DNA from: Treponema sp. UBA6367
GTDB lineage: Bacteria > Spirochaetota > Spirochaetia > Treponematales > Treponemataceae
Direction: 5' to 3'
Assembly: GCA_002437725.1 (NCBI GenBank)
Contig: DJRF01000012.1
Location: 40,047-104,046, forward strand
DNA: 64,000 bases
In this document: positions 43,037 through 51,912 of the stretch, piece after piece
Layout of the letters: every line of letters starts with the position of its first letter
How positions within the stretch are numbered: the stretch's first letter is position 1
Program-made: the position numbers and the translations under genes
The notes under the pieces: generated by a model
Databases searched by the model: none
The model's input: only the letters and a program-made list of their open reading frames with translations
Told to the model about the DNA's origin: nothing

Positions 43037-44245
43037 GACCTGTTGCTCCATCATTGCGCGGACTTTTAGAGGGAGGCCGAACAGGGTTATGAAGCCTTGC
43101 GCGTCTTTGTGGTTGTACAATTCACCGGTTGTAAAGGAAGCTATTGATTCGTTGTAAAGGCTGTATTTAGAACCTGAACCTGCGGCACGGATTGCACCTT
43201 TTACAAGTTTTACTTTTGCCCAGCCAGTTACAGTTTCCTGGGTTTTATCAACGAACGCCATGCAAGCATCCATAAGTGTTGTAAACCATTTTCCGTCGTA
43301 TATCAGCTCGCCCATACGGATTGCAACGAGCTGCTTGTAGTGATAAGTATCTCTATCCAAGCAGATGTGATCCATCATTCTGTGAGCGAAGTAAAGTATT
43401 GATCCGCCAGGAGTTTCGTAAACACCACGGCTCTTCATTCCAACGCAGCGGTTTTCACAAATATCTACAAGACCGACACCATTTCTTCCGCCAATTGTAT
43501 TCAATTCAGTAAGCAAATCCAAGGCGTTCATCTTTTTTCCGTTCAAGCCGACAGGAATTCCTTTTTCAAAGTCAATCGTCACATATTCGCCTTCGTCAGG
43601 AGCTTCTTCTGGAACTGTTGTATTTTTTAGCATGTGCTTATAGTTTGGCTCGTTTTCAGTTTTTTCAAGCTCAAGACCTTCATGCGAAAGATGCCATATA
43701 TTTTCATCGCGAGAATAAGACTGATCTTTTTTCATTGGAACTTCTAATCCGCGTTCTTCAAGGAACTTTATTTCTGCTTCCCGGCTGTCCATATTCCATT
43801 TTTCATCACGCCAAGCGGCTATAACTTTAATATCCGGGGCAAAAGCCTTTATAGCAAGCTCAAATCTAACCTGGTCATTTCCTTTTCCTGTTGCCCCATG
43901 GCAAATTGCTACAGCTTTTTCTTGACGCGCATATTCAACAAGGATTTTTCCAATAAGCGGGCGAGCCGTGGAAGTTCCTAAAAGATATTCATCTTCGTAA
44001 ACTGCATTTGCCTTTACAGCAGGCCAAATATATTCTTCTATATACTCTTGTTTTGCGTCAACAACATAGCAAGCGGCAGCTCCTGTCTTTAGAGCGCGTG
44101 CTTTTATGGCAGCCCAATCATCGCCCTGCCCTACATCGATACAAACAGCGATTACATCGTAATCGTAATTTTCTTTTAACCATGGGATGATAACAGTTGT
44201 ATCAAGTCCGCCAGAATAAGCCAAGATAACTTTATCTTTTGCCAT
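42980..44245 (-). CDS. argG: Argininosuccinate synthase with repeat-derived C-terminal tail
   Basis: 421 residues; joins citrulline and aspartate using ATP. VILAYSGGLDTT is the N-type pyrophosphatase loop; ATGKGNDQVRFE and YETPGGSILYFAHR are typical. The fold normally ends about where GLPLKVRAMMEQQ occurs; the remaining 19 or so residues (VGEGQAIAESKSLKKRPTE) are encoded by DNA shared with R4 and with the 55-bp repeat downstream, so the tail is probably a later addition. GGAGG lies 9 bases before ATG. argJBD are 25 kb away. Confidence 0.95.
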   Translation of the reverse strand: MAKDKVILAYSGGLDTTVIIPWLKENYDYDVIAVCIDVGQGDDWAAIKARALKTGAAACYVVDAKQEYIEEYIWPAVKANAVYEDEYLLGTSTARPLIGKILVEYARQEKAVAICHGATGKGNDQVRFELAIKAFAPDIKVIAAWRDEKWNMDSREAEIKFLEERGLEVPMKKDQSYSRDENIWHLSHEGLELEKTENEPNYKHMLKNTTVPEEAPDEGEYVTIDFEKGIPVGLNGKKMNALDLLTELNTIGGRNGVGLVDICENRCVGMKSRGVYETPGGSILYFAHRMMDHICLDRDTYHYKQLVAIRMGELIYDGKWFTTLMDACMAFVDKTQETVTGWAKVKLVKGAIRAAGSGSKYSLYNESIASFTTGELYNHKDAQGFITLFGLPLKVRAMMEQQVGEGQAIAESKSLKKRPTE

Positions 44246-44280
44246 AATATGTTTCCTCCAATAAAATCAAATACTTTTAA

Positions 44281-44438
44281 TTAGCGCAAATATCGAGTTT
44301 TTTATAACTGTAAAAGAAACGCTATCAGCGAATTTATTTAAGGTTTATACTAACCTTAAAAACGGCTGAGTCAAGGTCTTGAGCGAAAGCGTACCTTGAC
44401 CAGACGTATTCTTTTTCCAAAAAACTTGACTTTTAGCC
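44281..44438 (+). repeat. R1 ends enclosing an R3 element (hybrid copy)
   Basis: Left R1 arm at 44281-44335 (TTAGCGCAAATATCGAG, CGCTATCAGCG), R3 at about 44338-44410, and an R1 right end at 44411-44438 (AAAAACTTGACTTTTAGCC). The usual R1 core is replaced by R3. It fills the gap between argG and the TolC-like gene. Confidence 0.7.
44338..44410 (+). repeat. R3 hairpin element, copy 3
   Basis: AAGGTTTATACTAACCTT hairpin, AAAAACGGCTGAGTCAAGGT paired with ACCTTGACCAG around a GAGCGAAAGC loop, then ACGTATTC. Confidence 0.75.
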
Positions 44439-44506
44439 TTTTAATTAACCTAACCTTCAGTTATGAATATTTATACACAAAAATGTATCATTATTCATAT
44501 TTTATA

Positions 44507-45886
44507 TCAATAGAGAGAGGAAATCAGATTCAAGTGTTCAATTTTAGCTTTTAAGTAATAAAGCTCTGCAAGAATTGCGCTATTTTTTTGAAAGTCTAAA
44601 TCTAGCTTGCTAAGCCTGCCCAAAGAAAAAAGAGATTCAAAGGATTTTGCGCGCTCATTTTCAAGATTAAAAGCGCTCTTCATATTTTCGCAATACGCCA
44701 AGCTGTTTTCCTTTAACAAAATTCTTTCCTGCTTCTTGTTTATTTTTTTTAATTCTAACTGTTCCTCAGAAATTCTATAACTCAGCCTTGCTATATCAAG
44801 TTTCTTTTTGCAGTCAAAAAGATTTGATTCTGGAAAAATATTTAAGTCAAAATAAACCCTAGCTTTCCAGGAAACGTTTTTTATAGAAAACCCGTTTTCC
44901 AGCGACGGATAAGAAAAACTTGTTTCCAAAAAAAGACTCGGCATTTCAGACTTTGCGCTTTTTAGCAAACTAAAATAATTTCTTTTAAGCAAAAGAAGCT
45001 CATTTTTTTCGCTTAAAGACGAATTTTCAAAAAAACTTATATTGTTTTCCCAAAATGCAATAAAATCGTTTATATTAAAGTTTTTTTCCCATTCATTTAA
45101 CTCTATCTTTTTTGATTTTAGAAGGGTTTCATTTTGAATCAAAAGAAGTTTTACTTCTGCAAGTTCTTTGTTCACCGAAAAATAATTTTCAGAAACTTGC
45201 ATATAACTTACAACCGAATTTTTTCCAAGTTTCAAGGATTCTTCATAATCCTTGCAAAGTTGCTGTGTTAAAAAAAGTTTATCCTCAAGAGCAGCTTTCA
45301 TTCTTTTATAAAGCAAAAAAAGTGATATTTTATAGAAGAAATCTGCAATTTCGCTTGATTGTGATATATCCAAACAATTTTTTGCATAAGTCTGATGCAA
45401 GTCGTAAAAGTCTCTTAAAAGAACATTAAAATCTGAAAGGCAATTTTTTGAAAAACAAATTGGAATTCTTAAAGAGAAAGAAGATTCTATATTTGCAGAA
45501 AAAAGCTCATTCGCTCCAGTAAAAAAATCTTGCGAAAAATAAAAAGGCACTGAAAACGAGCTTTGAAAAACAAGGCCTCCAGGCAAGTGCTGATAAATAT
45601 TTACGCATGAATTATAAGAAAAGTCTAAAGACTGAAAAATAAAGTTTCCTGAAGATAAAAAATCAGATGAAAAAGAAAAAAAAGGTAAAAAGGGTCTTTC
45701 AATAGACTTAGATTCTAACAAAGAAACCTTATAATCCAACTGAGCCAGCTGAATTTTAGGCAGGGTAAAAAGTTCTGAAATTGAAAATCTGGCAAAATCT
45801 TCTGAAAAGAGTTTAAAACATCTTCCAAAAACAAATAAATTGAAAAAAAAACACATTAAAACAACTTTTTTTATAAAACACTTCAA
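44507..45886 (-). CDS. TolC-like outer-membrane efflux protein
   Basis: 459 residues. An N-terminal hydrophobic segment (VVLMCFFFNLFVFG) serves as signal; the rest is long helices and strands, with heptad-rich stretches around residues 190-270 and 390-450 (for example ILLKENSLAYCENMKSAF), as in outer-membrane efflux proteins. Sequence similarity to E. coli TolC is weak, and the assignment leans on its place after an HlyD-type adaptor and a C39 ABC exporter. The start is a TTG preceded by AGAGG. Last gene of the exporter operon, 70 bases after the adaptor gene. Confidence 0.7.
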   Translation of the reverse strand: MKCFIKKVVLMCFFFNLFVFGRCFKLFSEDFARFSISELFTLPKIQLAQLDYKVSLLESKSIERPFLPFFSFSSDFLSSGNFIFQSLDFSYNSCVNIYQHLPGGLVFQSSFSVPFYFSQDFFTGANELFSANIESSFSLRIPICFSKNCLSDFNVLLRDFYDLHQTYAKNCLDISQSSEIADFFYKISLFLLYKRMKAALEDKLFLTQQLCKDYEESLKLGKNSVVSYMQVSENYFSVNKELAEVKLLLIQNETLLKSKKIELNEWEKNFNINDFIAFWENNISFFENSSLSEKNELLLLKRNYFSLLKSAKSEMPSLFLETSFSYPSLENGFSIKNVSWKARVYFDLNIFPESNLFDCKKKLDIARLSYRISEEQLELKKINKKQERILLKENSLAYCENMKSAFNLENERAKSFESLFSLGRLSKLDLDFQKNSAILAELYYLKAKIEHLNLISSLY

Positions 45887-45905
45887 AATATACCTCTAAA
45901 ATCTA

Positions 45906-45960
45906 TTGGATTGAAAGAGAGTTTTTTATAATTGTAAAAAATGCTTTCAGCGAATTCACA
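45906..45960 (+). repeat. R1 element, left-end fragment inside the exporter operon
   Basis: AGAGAGTTTTTTATAA, ATGCTTTCAGCGAATT, then CACACATT, which is already the end of the HlyD-type gene; the TGA stop of that gene falls at the R1 boundary. Confidence 0.55.
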
Positions 45961-47110
45961 CATTAGATAAATCCAGCTTTTTTAATAAAAAATATAAAAG
46001 AGTTTGCGTTTCTAAAACTATCCTTGCGTTAACTTCTAAACCGCTTTTTATTTGATATTCAACGTTTTTACGGCTTTTTAACGAAAGAGAATCAAGTATC
46101 ACATAAGCTGAATAAAAAAGTTTTCCATTTTCAGAAACCTGGGAATCTGGCTGAATTGTTGTCAATACGCCATGTTTTTCAGCAAACTCATAAAACGGAA
46201 AAGCCGTAAAACGGAGCAAAACTTTTTGACCTTCTTTTACCTTTCCTATTCTGTCAGCAGGAATTTGAAGTTCAACTCTACAGGAAATAGAGTCGTTAGG
46301 CACAATATTCAACACTTTTTGATCTAAAAAAATGTAATCGCCTTTATTCAGAGAAGAAATTTCTTGAACAAAACCGTCAATCGGAGAAAGAAGAACTAAA
46401 TTTTCAAGCTCAGTGCTGAGCTGAACAATGTTTTGCTCACATTCTTTTAAAGAAAGCAAAATATTTTCATACTCTTCTTTTATCGAACTTAAAAATGAAG
46501 TATTGCAATTGTCAAGTTCCAAAACGGAATTTTTATATTCGTATTCCAACGTTTCTATAGAAGATTTTGTTGTTAAAGATTCAGGCAAAAGTTTTTCTTG
46601 CTCGCACATTTTTTTGCATCTTTCAGCTCTAGCAATTAATAGATTTTTTTCTGCAATAAAAGCGGCATATCTAGCAGAAATTGAAGGATTTTTAGTTTTT
46701 ACAAAAGACAAACCATTTTCAAAACTAAAAATAATTTCTTCAATTCCTATTTTTTTTATTTTTAAGTCATTCTGTTCAGAAATCAAAACTTCTTTTTGAG
46801 CATACATTTTTCTGCCATCTATGCATAAAAGCTTTTCGCCGGCAAAAACATATTGGCCGGGCTTATAAAAAATATCTTCAATATTTCCAGATATTATATT
46901 TTTTACTGTGGAGACATTTTTTTCTGGGCGAACAATTCCTTGCGCTCGCACGACGTCGTCTGTCTTGCCAAAAATGATAAAAATTACGCAAAAAATAAGA
47001 ATTGAAAATATCAAAAATAAAATCCCATGAAGATAAAAAGGTTCTTTTTTAACAAGAACTTCTGAACACTCATCCAAATAAACATCTGGAAAAATTACAA
47101 TTTTTTTCAT
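45956..47110 (-). CDS. HlyD-family periplasmic adaptor (membrane fusion protein)
   Basis: 384 residues. One N-terminal membrane segment (about 27-50: ILFLIFSILIFCVIFIIFG), then AQGIVRPEKNVSTV, the start of the lipoyl/barrel-sandwich domain, ISGNIEDIFYKPGQYV, a long coiled-coil region (about 100-220) and the returning LLSPIDGFVQEISSLNKGDYI half. This is the HlyD/LcnD layout linking an inner-membrane ABC exporter to an outer-membrane channel. The start is ATG 47110 with GGAG at 8 bases; the longer frame adds 11 unsupported residues. R1 elements lie on both sides within the operon. Confidence 0.85.
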   Translation of the reverse strand: MKKIVIFPDVYLDECSEVLVKKEPFYLHGILFLIFSILIFCVIFIIFGKTDDVVRAQGIVRPEKNVSTVKNIISGNIEDIFYKPGQYVFAGEKLLCIDGRKMYAQKEVLISEQNDLKIKKIGIEEIIFSFENGLSFVKTKNPSISARYAAFIAEKNLLIARAERCKKMCEQEKLLPESLTTKSSIETLEYEYKNSVLELDNCNTSFLSSIKEEYENILLSLKECEQNIVQLSTELENLVLLSPIDGFVQEISSLNKGDYIFLDQKVLNIVPNDSISCRVELQIPADRIGKVKEGQKVLLRFTAFPFYEFAEKHGVLTTIQPDSQVSENGKLFYSAYVILDSLSLKSRKNVEYQIKSGLEVNARIVLETQTLLYFLLKKLDLSNV

Positions 47111-47135
47111 GCACAATGCTCCTATAAAACTTAAA

Positions 47136-47325
47136 TAGCCCAATCTCCGAGTTTTTATAAATTATGAAAAAAATGCGTTCAGCGAATTTCCAATTTGTTA
47201 CCGCTGGTTGTACCCGCACTTCGCTTGAATTGTTTTGGGTTGCTGTGGCTCCATTAATTGTTCTTATCGCACAAAATCTTCACAAATTGTAAATCCGTTT
47301 ACGCTTTTAATCATTTTCATCAAAA
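47136..47325 (+). repeat. R1 element, copy 4, between exporter and adaptor genes
   Basis: Left end TAGCCCAATCTCCGAG, TGCGTTCAGCGAATTTCC, GGTTGTACCCGCAC, right arm AAATCCGTTTACGC. The internal GGTTGC hairpin is degenerate here. The right end runs into the last codons of the ABC exporter gene. Confidence 0.75.
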
Positions 47326-49472
47326 TCTTGCTGAGCATTCCACATTTTAAAATATGTTGATTTATTTTTTAAAAGCTGGCTGTGGCTTCCGCTTTCAACA
47401 AGAGAACCTTTATCAAAAACAAAAATTCTATCGCAGTTTTTTATTGTGCTTAACCGATGTGCAACAATTATCATTGTGCAGTTATTGCCAAGAAAATTAA
47501 CGGTTTTCATAATTGCTTTTTCGCTAAGACTATCAAGACTTGCTGTCGCTTCATCTAAAATCAAAAGCTCAGGTTTTCTAAGCAAAACTCTTGCCAAAGA
47601 AATTCTCTGCCGCTCTCCTCCAGAAAGTGTTGACCCTTTTTCACCTATAATACTTCTGTACCTGTCTGGAAGCCGTTCTATAAAAGCGCTTGCCTGCGCT
47701 TTTTGCGCAGCTTCAATAACTTCGTCCATCGACTTTCCAGAACTTCCCCAAGTGATATTTTCGATTATTGAACCGCTAAAAAGCAGCGTTTCCTGAGGAA
47801 CGTAACCTATTCTGTCTCGCAAAGAAATTGTATCAATATCATCTAGATTAATTCCGTCTACAGTGATTGAACCACTGTCTGGTTTATAAAACTTCATTAA
47901 AAGTTTGGTTAAAGTTGTTTTTCCAGAACCGCTTGTTCCTACAAAAGCGACTTTTTCGCAAGGTTTTATTAAAAAAGAAACATTCTTCAATGCAGAACCT
48001 CTAGTGCCGTAAGAAAAAGTTAAATTTTTTACTTCAATGTGTCCTTTTAATTTTTCTATGCAACACAAATCTTTTTTACTGTAAAAGTCTTCTTCGTCCA
48101 TATCCATAATTTCGCTAAGCCTATCAGAAGCTACAAAAGCTTCTTGCAGCGATTGTTGCAATGTAAGCAATCTTCCAAGAGGACCTAAAAAATAACCGCT
48201 AAGAGTGACAAACGAAATCAGCTGGCCTAACGACAGTTTTCCTTCAAAAATAAGCAGGCTTCCTATCCAATAAAGTAAAAGAGTTCCCGAACTAGAAACA
48301 AAACTTTGCATAGCATGTTGAATATTTGCCATAGTTCCAAGCTTTATACTTCTTCTAGCGCAATCTGTTATTTTTCCTTCCGTCCTGGAAAATGCATTTT
48401 TTTCAGAAGAGAGTGCTTTTATAGTTAAAATTCCATTTATGCTTTCAAGCATTGAAGAATGTTTTTCCGCTTCTTTTATAGATTGCTCTTTAATTTTTTT
48501 TCTAAAAGGCTTTATAAAAATACAAACTAATAAAGCTGAAATAATTACTGGAATAATTGCCACAAAAACCAAGGAAGAACCAAAGATAAATAAAAAAAAG
48601 CCTCCAACCAAAAGCATACAAGAATCAATTACAACACCTAAGCTTGTGGAAGAAATTGTATGCCTTATAATGGAAGTATCTTCAACCCTTGAAAGAATTT
48701 CTCCAGTCTTTCGGGAAGAAAAAAAACTCATAGGCATTCGAAGAATATGCCTAAAGTAATCGCAAACCAAGACCATATCGATTTTATTTCCCATATAATT
48801 CATAAGCTGGTTTCTAGAAAATTCCATTAAAGTTTGAAACAAAATTACAAAAAGGTAAGCCAAAGAACACAGACTTAAAGTATTTTTTAATTGAGAATAA
48901 AGCACATCATCTATAAGAAATCTAAAATAAAACGCGCTTGCAGCACCCATTAAGCACAGCATTATTCCTGCAACAAAACATTCAACAACTGTTTTTTTAT
49001 ATGGCTTTAAAAGATAAAAAAACCGAAGAAACAGCCCTTTTGTTTCTTTTGTGCTAGAAAACTTTTGTTCTGGAAGAATTATAAAAAATACTTTTGTCCA
49101 AATTTTGTAAAAAGCCTCTTCTCTTAAATGAACAATACCTTCGGCAGGATCTGCGACTATTACGTTTCTTCCTTTTTTTCCATAAACAACAACATAGTGA
49201 TCTAAAATTCCTTTTTTAACATGGCAAATCACAGGAAAGGGAATTCCTTCGCAAAAAACGCCTTCTGTGCCTAACATTCCTCTGCAAGAAAACCCAAGTT
49301 TTTCAGCACCTTTTAAAATGCCCGCTCCAGAAGTTCCCATAACGTCTGTTCCTGCATAAATTCTAATCTTGCTGATAGAAATTGTTTTTCCATAGTATTT
49401 TGCAATAGACGCCAAACACGCAGCGCCACAATCAGTTTCGTCGTGTTGCCTAACAACAACATATCTTTTCAT
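47307..49472 (-). CDS. Peptidase-containing ABC transporter (C39 peptidase, bacteriocin/peptide exporter)
   Basis: 721 residues. The N-terminal C39 protease has QHDETDCGAACLA (Gln9 and catalytic Cys15), His near residue 92 in LDHYVVV and Asp in VADPAEG, so the triad is intact and should cut double-glycine-type leaders. Six membrane segments follow (about 160-430), then the ATPase with Walker A GTSGSGKTT, signature LSGGERQR, Walker B LLILDEATASLD and switch His in IVAHRLST. With the HlyD and TolC-like genes downstream it forms a complete type I exporter for small peptides. No precursor peptide gene was found nearby. Confidence 0.92.
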   Translation of the reverse strand: MKRYVVVRQHDETDCGAACLASIAKYYGKTISISKIRIYAGTDVMGTSGAGILKGAEKLGFSCRGMLGTEGVFCEGIPFPVICHVKKGILDHYVVVYGKKGRNVIVADPAEGIVHLREEAFYKIWTKVFFIILPEQKFSSTKETKGLFLRFFYLLKPYKKTVVECFVAGIMLCLMGAASAFYFRFLIDDVLYSQLKNTLSLCSLAYLFVILFQTLMEFSRNQLMNYMGNKIDMVLVCDYFRHILRMPMSFFSSRKTGEILSRVEDTSIIRHTISSTSLGVVIDSCMLLVGGFFLFIFGSSLVFVAIIPVIISALLVCIFIKPFRKKIKEQSIKEAEKHSSMLESINGILTIKALSSEKNAFSRTEGKITDCARRSIKLGTMANIQHAMQSFVSSSGTLLLYWIGSLLIFEGKLSLGQLISFVTLSGYFLGPLGRLLTLQQSLQEAFVASDRLSEIMDMDEEDFYSKKDLCCIEKLKGHIEVKNLTFSYGTRGSALKNVSFLIKPCEKVAFVGTSGSGKTTLTKLLMKFYKPDSGSITVDGINLDDIDTISLRDRIGYVPQETLLFSGSIIENITWGSSGKSMDEVIEAAQKAQASAFIERLPDRYRSIIGEKGSTLSGGERQRISLARVLLRKPELLILDEATASLDSLSEKAIMKTVNFLGNNCTMIIVAHRLSTIKNCDRIFVFDKGSLVESGSHSQLLKNKSTYFKMWNAQQDFDEND

Positions 49473-49621
49473 ACTTTAATCCATAAAAAAATTAATAAAA
49501 TCATATTTAGCACAAACGCGCCTGCTCAAAAAACAAAGTTCAAAACACTGCTCAAGAATCAAGCGCATCTACTTTTAATACCGCCATAAAACATAAAAAA
49601 CAGAATTTTTTTTTACATTTC

Positions 49622-49677
49622 TTTACAAATTTTTTTATTAAGGTAGAAAGTCGATTTTTTAGAAAAAAATTTGTAAA
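49622..49677. repeat. AT-rich inverted repeat between exporter and glycosyltransferase genes
   Basis: TTTACAAATTTTTTT (49622-49636) and AAAAAAATTTGTAAA (49663-49677) are perfect 15-base arms around 26 bases. The divergent promoter region of 278 bases holds this, and nothing else I can name with confidence apart from AT-rich -10-like sequences before 49751. Confidence 0.6.
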
Positions 49678-49750
49678 AAAAGTTCATTTATCAGGTTGTT
49701 TTGACATATATAAATAATAGGCAGAACATCAAACTATTATGGGAGTTAAT

Positions 49751-51574
49751 ATGAGAATTCTTTTTGTAACATCAGAACACCCCGCAAGATTATGCGGTGG
49801 ACTTGGAACTTTTACGCGCGAATTTGTAAAAGAACTGCGAAAATATGCTGACGTAAAATGCGTATGCTTTAATCTTTCTGGAGAGGACTTCCCTGCTCCT
49901 GATAAAACTGTTGATTACGTATTTTCGCCGCAAACAGTATTTGAAGCCTTTTCTCCAGATGCAAGAATTCTTGAAACAACGGCATCATTCAGGGCGCAAG
50001 TTGAGCCCGTCATTAAAGAATTTAAGCCGGACGTAATCCACTGCAATGACAGGCAAACTTATCTTCCATTTAGATTTGACAAAAATGTGCTATATTCATC
50101 TCATCTAATTTTTACAGACTTAATATCTTCCAGCGCATTAAGCGATGTTTATTTTCAAGAAATAAAAGTAGAACGCTGCGCCCTTGAAAACTCGGCTGTT
50201 CTTGCAGTATATTCCGACTTCGCAGCAAAAAGCGCATCTCGCCTAATAGCAAACAATTGTGTTCCTATAGTATTGCCACTAGGTCTTAGAACTGAAAATT
50301 TCCTTTCAAAAGAACCTAGAAAGTCTTCTTTTTTATACAAAAAAATTTCTGGAAAAAAAGTAAAACGTCCGCTTGTAGTTTCATACTTTGGCCGCTTTGA
50401 AAACACTCAAAAAGGAATAAATAATTTTATAAATGCTGTAAACCTTTTAGGCCTAGACTTTAAAATAAAGTACAACTTGCAATACAACCTATACGGACAA
50501 GGACAAATAGATTCTAGAATAAACACTTTTCTTTTTGATAATGTAATTTTTTTAGAAGGAAAAAAACTTTTTGAAGCATACAAAAATTCTGATATTGTTG
50601 TAATGCCAAGCCGATACGAACCATTCGGATTTACAGGATTAGAAGCCATGGCATCTGGTGCCTTAGTTTTGCTTACAAGCGGGCTAGGAATGGATATGTA
50701 CGCGAAACCTGGAATAAACTGCCTTTCAATCCCAATAGATTCAAATGGAATTGCCGTAATCTTAAAAAATGCAATTACAGATTTTGACAAGTATGCTTTT
50801 ATCCGAAAAAATGCAGAAGAAACAGCAAGAAAATGGACTTGGAAGCGTTGCATTCATGCACATCTTTTTATATACAGACAAATCATAAAAAAAAGAATAA
50901 GCCAGCTTGCCTCAGCATACCGTCAGGAAGAAAGAAAATTGATTCTTGAATACAAAAAAATCAGCCAATCAGAAAAAAACTGCTTAGCGGAACAAGAAAA
51001 AAGTTTTGTATTAAAAATGTCAAATATTCTAAATCAAGAGGACTTTTTTTACACCGAGGGAAACACGGAATTCGATGAATATGGCAAATGTATAGAAGAA
51101 ATTCAATGCAACAGGGACAATAAAATTTTATTTTTGACAGCAAGCTATAATTCTGTTTCAAACGAATTTTCTAACAATGTCACGGTAGTTTCAACTCTTG
51201 AAGAAAATTCATTTGGAATTGTTATTCGTCCAGAGTGCTTACCTTTCAACGACGAAGAATTTGATTACGTCGTTGCCATTGGTTCGTGGGAAACTGTAAT
51301 GGATCCTTGCGGAGCTTTAGTGGAAATGCAAAGAGTTTGTAAAAATGAAGTAATAGTATTTTATAACAAAGGAATTCCTCATTCCTGGCAAACTTTTAAA
51401 ATGGAAAATCCAAATGACTGGAAAAACATCAGTCGAAGTTTTTGGAATGTTTCTGGCGATTGGAATAAAGAAACTGCTTTGACTTTAGGAATTGAAAAAG
51501 ATTCTGCTTTTGGAGCAGCAATTTATAGTAAAAAAATAGACTTTTTTGAAAGTTCAGCAGAAAGCATAGCCTAA
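49751..51574 (+). CDS. Family 4-type glycosyltransferase with C-terminal methyltransferase-like domain
   Basis: 607 residues. The N-terminal half is a GT-B glycosyltransferase: MRILFVTSEHPARLCGGLGTF, then SYFGRFENTQKGINNFI and SRYEPFGFTGLEAMASG, the family 4 nucleotide-sugar site. A lysine/glutamate-rich helical linker lies near residues 365-410. The last 150 or so residues resemble a class I methyltransferase in its later part (LPFNDEEFDYVVAIGSWETVMDP), but the SAM-binding glycine loop is not evident, so it may be inactive or only similar. Substrate unknown; a surface glycan is likely. GGGAG precedes ATG 49751. Confidence 0.78.
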   Translation: MRILFVTSEHPARLCGGLGTFTREFVKELRKYADVKCVCFNLSGEDFPAPDKTVDYVFSPQTVFEAFSPDARILETTASFRAQVEPVIKEFKPDVIHCNDRQTYLPFRFDKNVLYSSHLIFTDLISSSALSDVYFQEIKVERCALENSAVLAVYSDFAAKSASRLIANNCVPIVLPLGLRTENFLSKEPRKSSFLYKKISGKKVKRPLVVSYFGRFENTQKGINNFINAVNLLGLDFKIKYNLQYNLYGQGQIDSRINTFLFDNVIFLEGKKLFEAYKNSDIVVMPSRYEPFGFTGLEAMASGALVLLTSGLGMDMYAKPGINCLSIPIDSNGIAVILKNAITDFDKYAFIRKNAEETARKWTWKRCIHAHLFIYRQIIKKRISQLASAYRQEERKLILEYKKISQSEKNCLAEQEKSFVLKMSNILNQEDFFYTEGNTEFDEYGKCIEEIQCNRDNKILFLTASYNSVSNEFSNNVTVVSTLEENSFGIVIRPECLPFNDEEFDYVVAIGSWETVMDPCGALVEMQRVCKNEVIVFYNKGIPHSWQTFKMENPNDWKNISRSFWNVSGDWNKETALTLGIEKDSAFGAAIYSKKIDFFESSAESIA

Positions 51575-51576
51575 GG

Positions 51577-51825
51577 TTATAAATTTGCAAGAGATTTTGC
51601 TAACTGATCTGCACAGGAAGTATTTTTTGCGCCGCACAAGTTTCCTGAACACTTGGAAATTATTTCAGAATATGGAAGACCATTAAGAAGCTTAGAAATC
51701 ATTTTAAGATTGCCATCGCAACCGCCTTCAAAACGGATGTCAAAAACTTTGCCATCTTTTACTGTAAAAAAGATTTTTCTTGCACAAGAGCCGTGTGTTG
51801 CAACTTCATATTTTCCGTCTGTCAT
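51577..51825 (-). CDS. Small TSCPD-domain protein
   Basis: 82 residues. THGSCARKIFFTVKDG, then FEGGCDGNLKMI, CSGNLCGAKNTSCADQL: the conserved cysteines and overall length match the short TSCPD-domain proteins (related to a C-terminal part of class II ribonucleotide reductases), which probably bind zinc or another metal; function unknown. The ATG lies 15 bases after the tRNA-Glu 3' end on the same strand, so its mRNA may be released by tRNA processing. Convergent with the glycosyltransferase, 2 bases apart. Confidence 0.75.
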   Translation of the reverse strand: MTDGKYEVATHGSCARKIFFTVKDGKVFDIRFEGGCDGNLKMISKLLNGLPYSEIISKCSGNLCGAKNTSCADQLAKSLANL

Positions 51826-51840
51826 AATGATACCTATTTA

Positions 51841-51912
51841 TAGCCCCTAGGAGAATCGAACTCCTGTTTACGGAATGAGAATCCGCTGTACTAGCCGTTA
51901 TACGAAGGGGCC
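51841..51912 (-). tRNA. tRNA-Glu (anticodon CUC)
   Basis: 72 bases, no encoded CCA. Acceptor GGCCCCT pairs with AGGGGCT (first pair G-U). Anticodon arm GCGGA-TTCTCAT-TCCGT gives anticodon CUC; the T arm is AGGAG-TTCGATT-CTCCT. Downstream of tRNA-Gln, separated by a long hairpin. Confidence 0.93.

Noticed and set aside
49484..49600. 30-codon ORF with three Cys just upstream of the C39 exporter as a possible exported peptide
   Set aside because: No double-glycine-type leader, no good ribosome-binding site, and codons look like ordinary AT-rich spacer.
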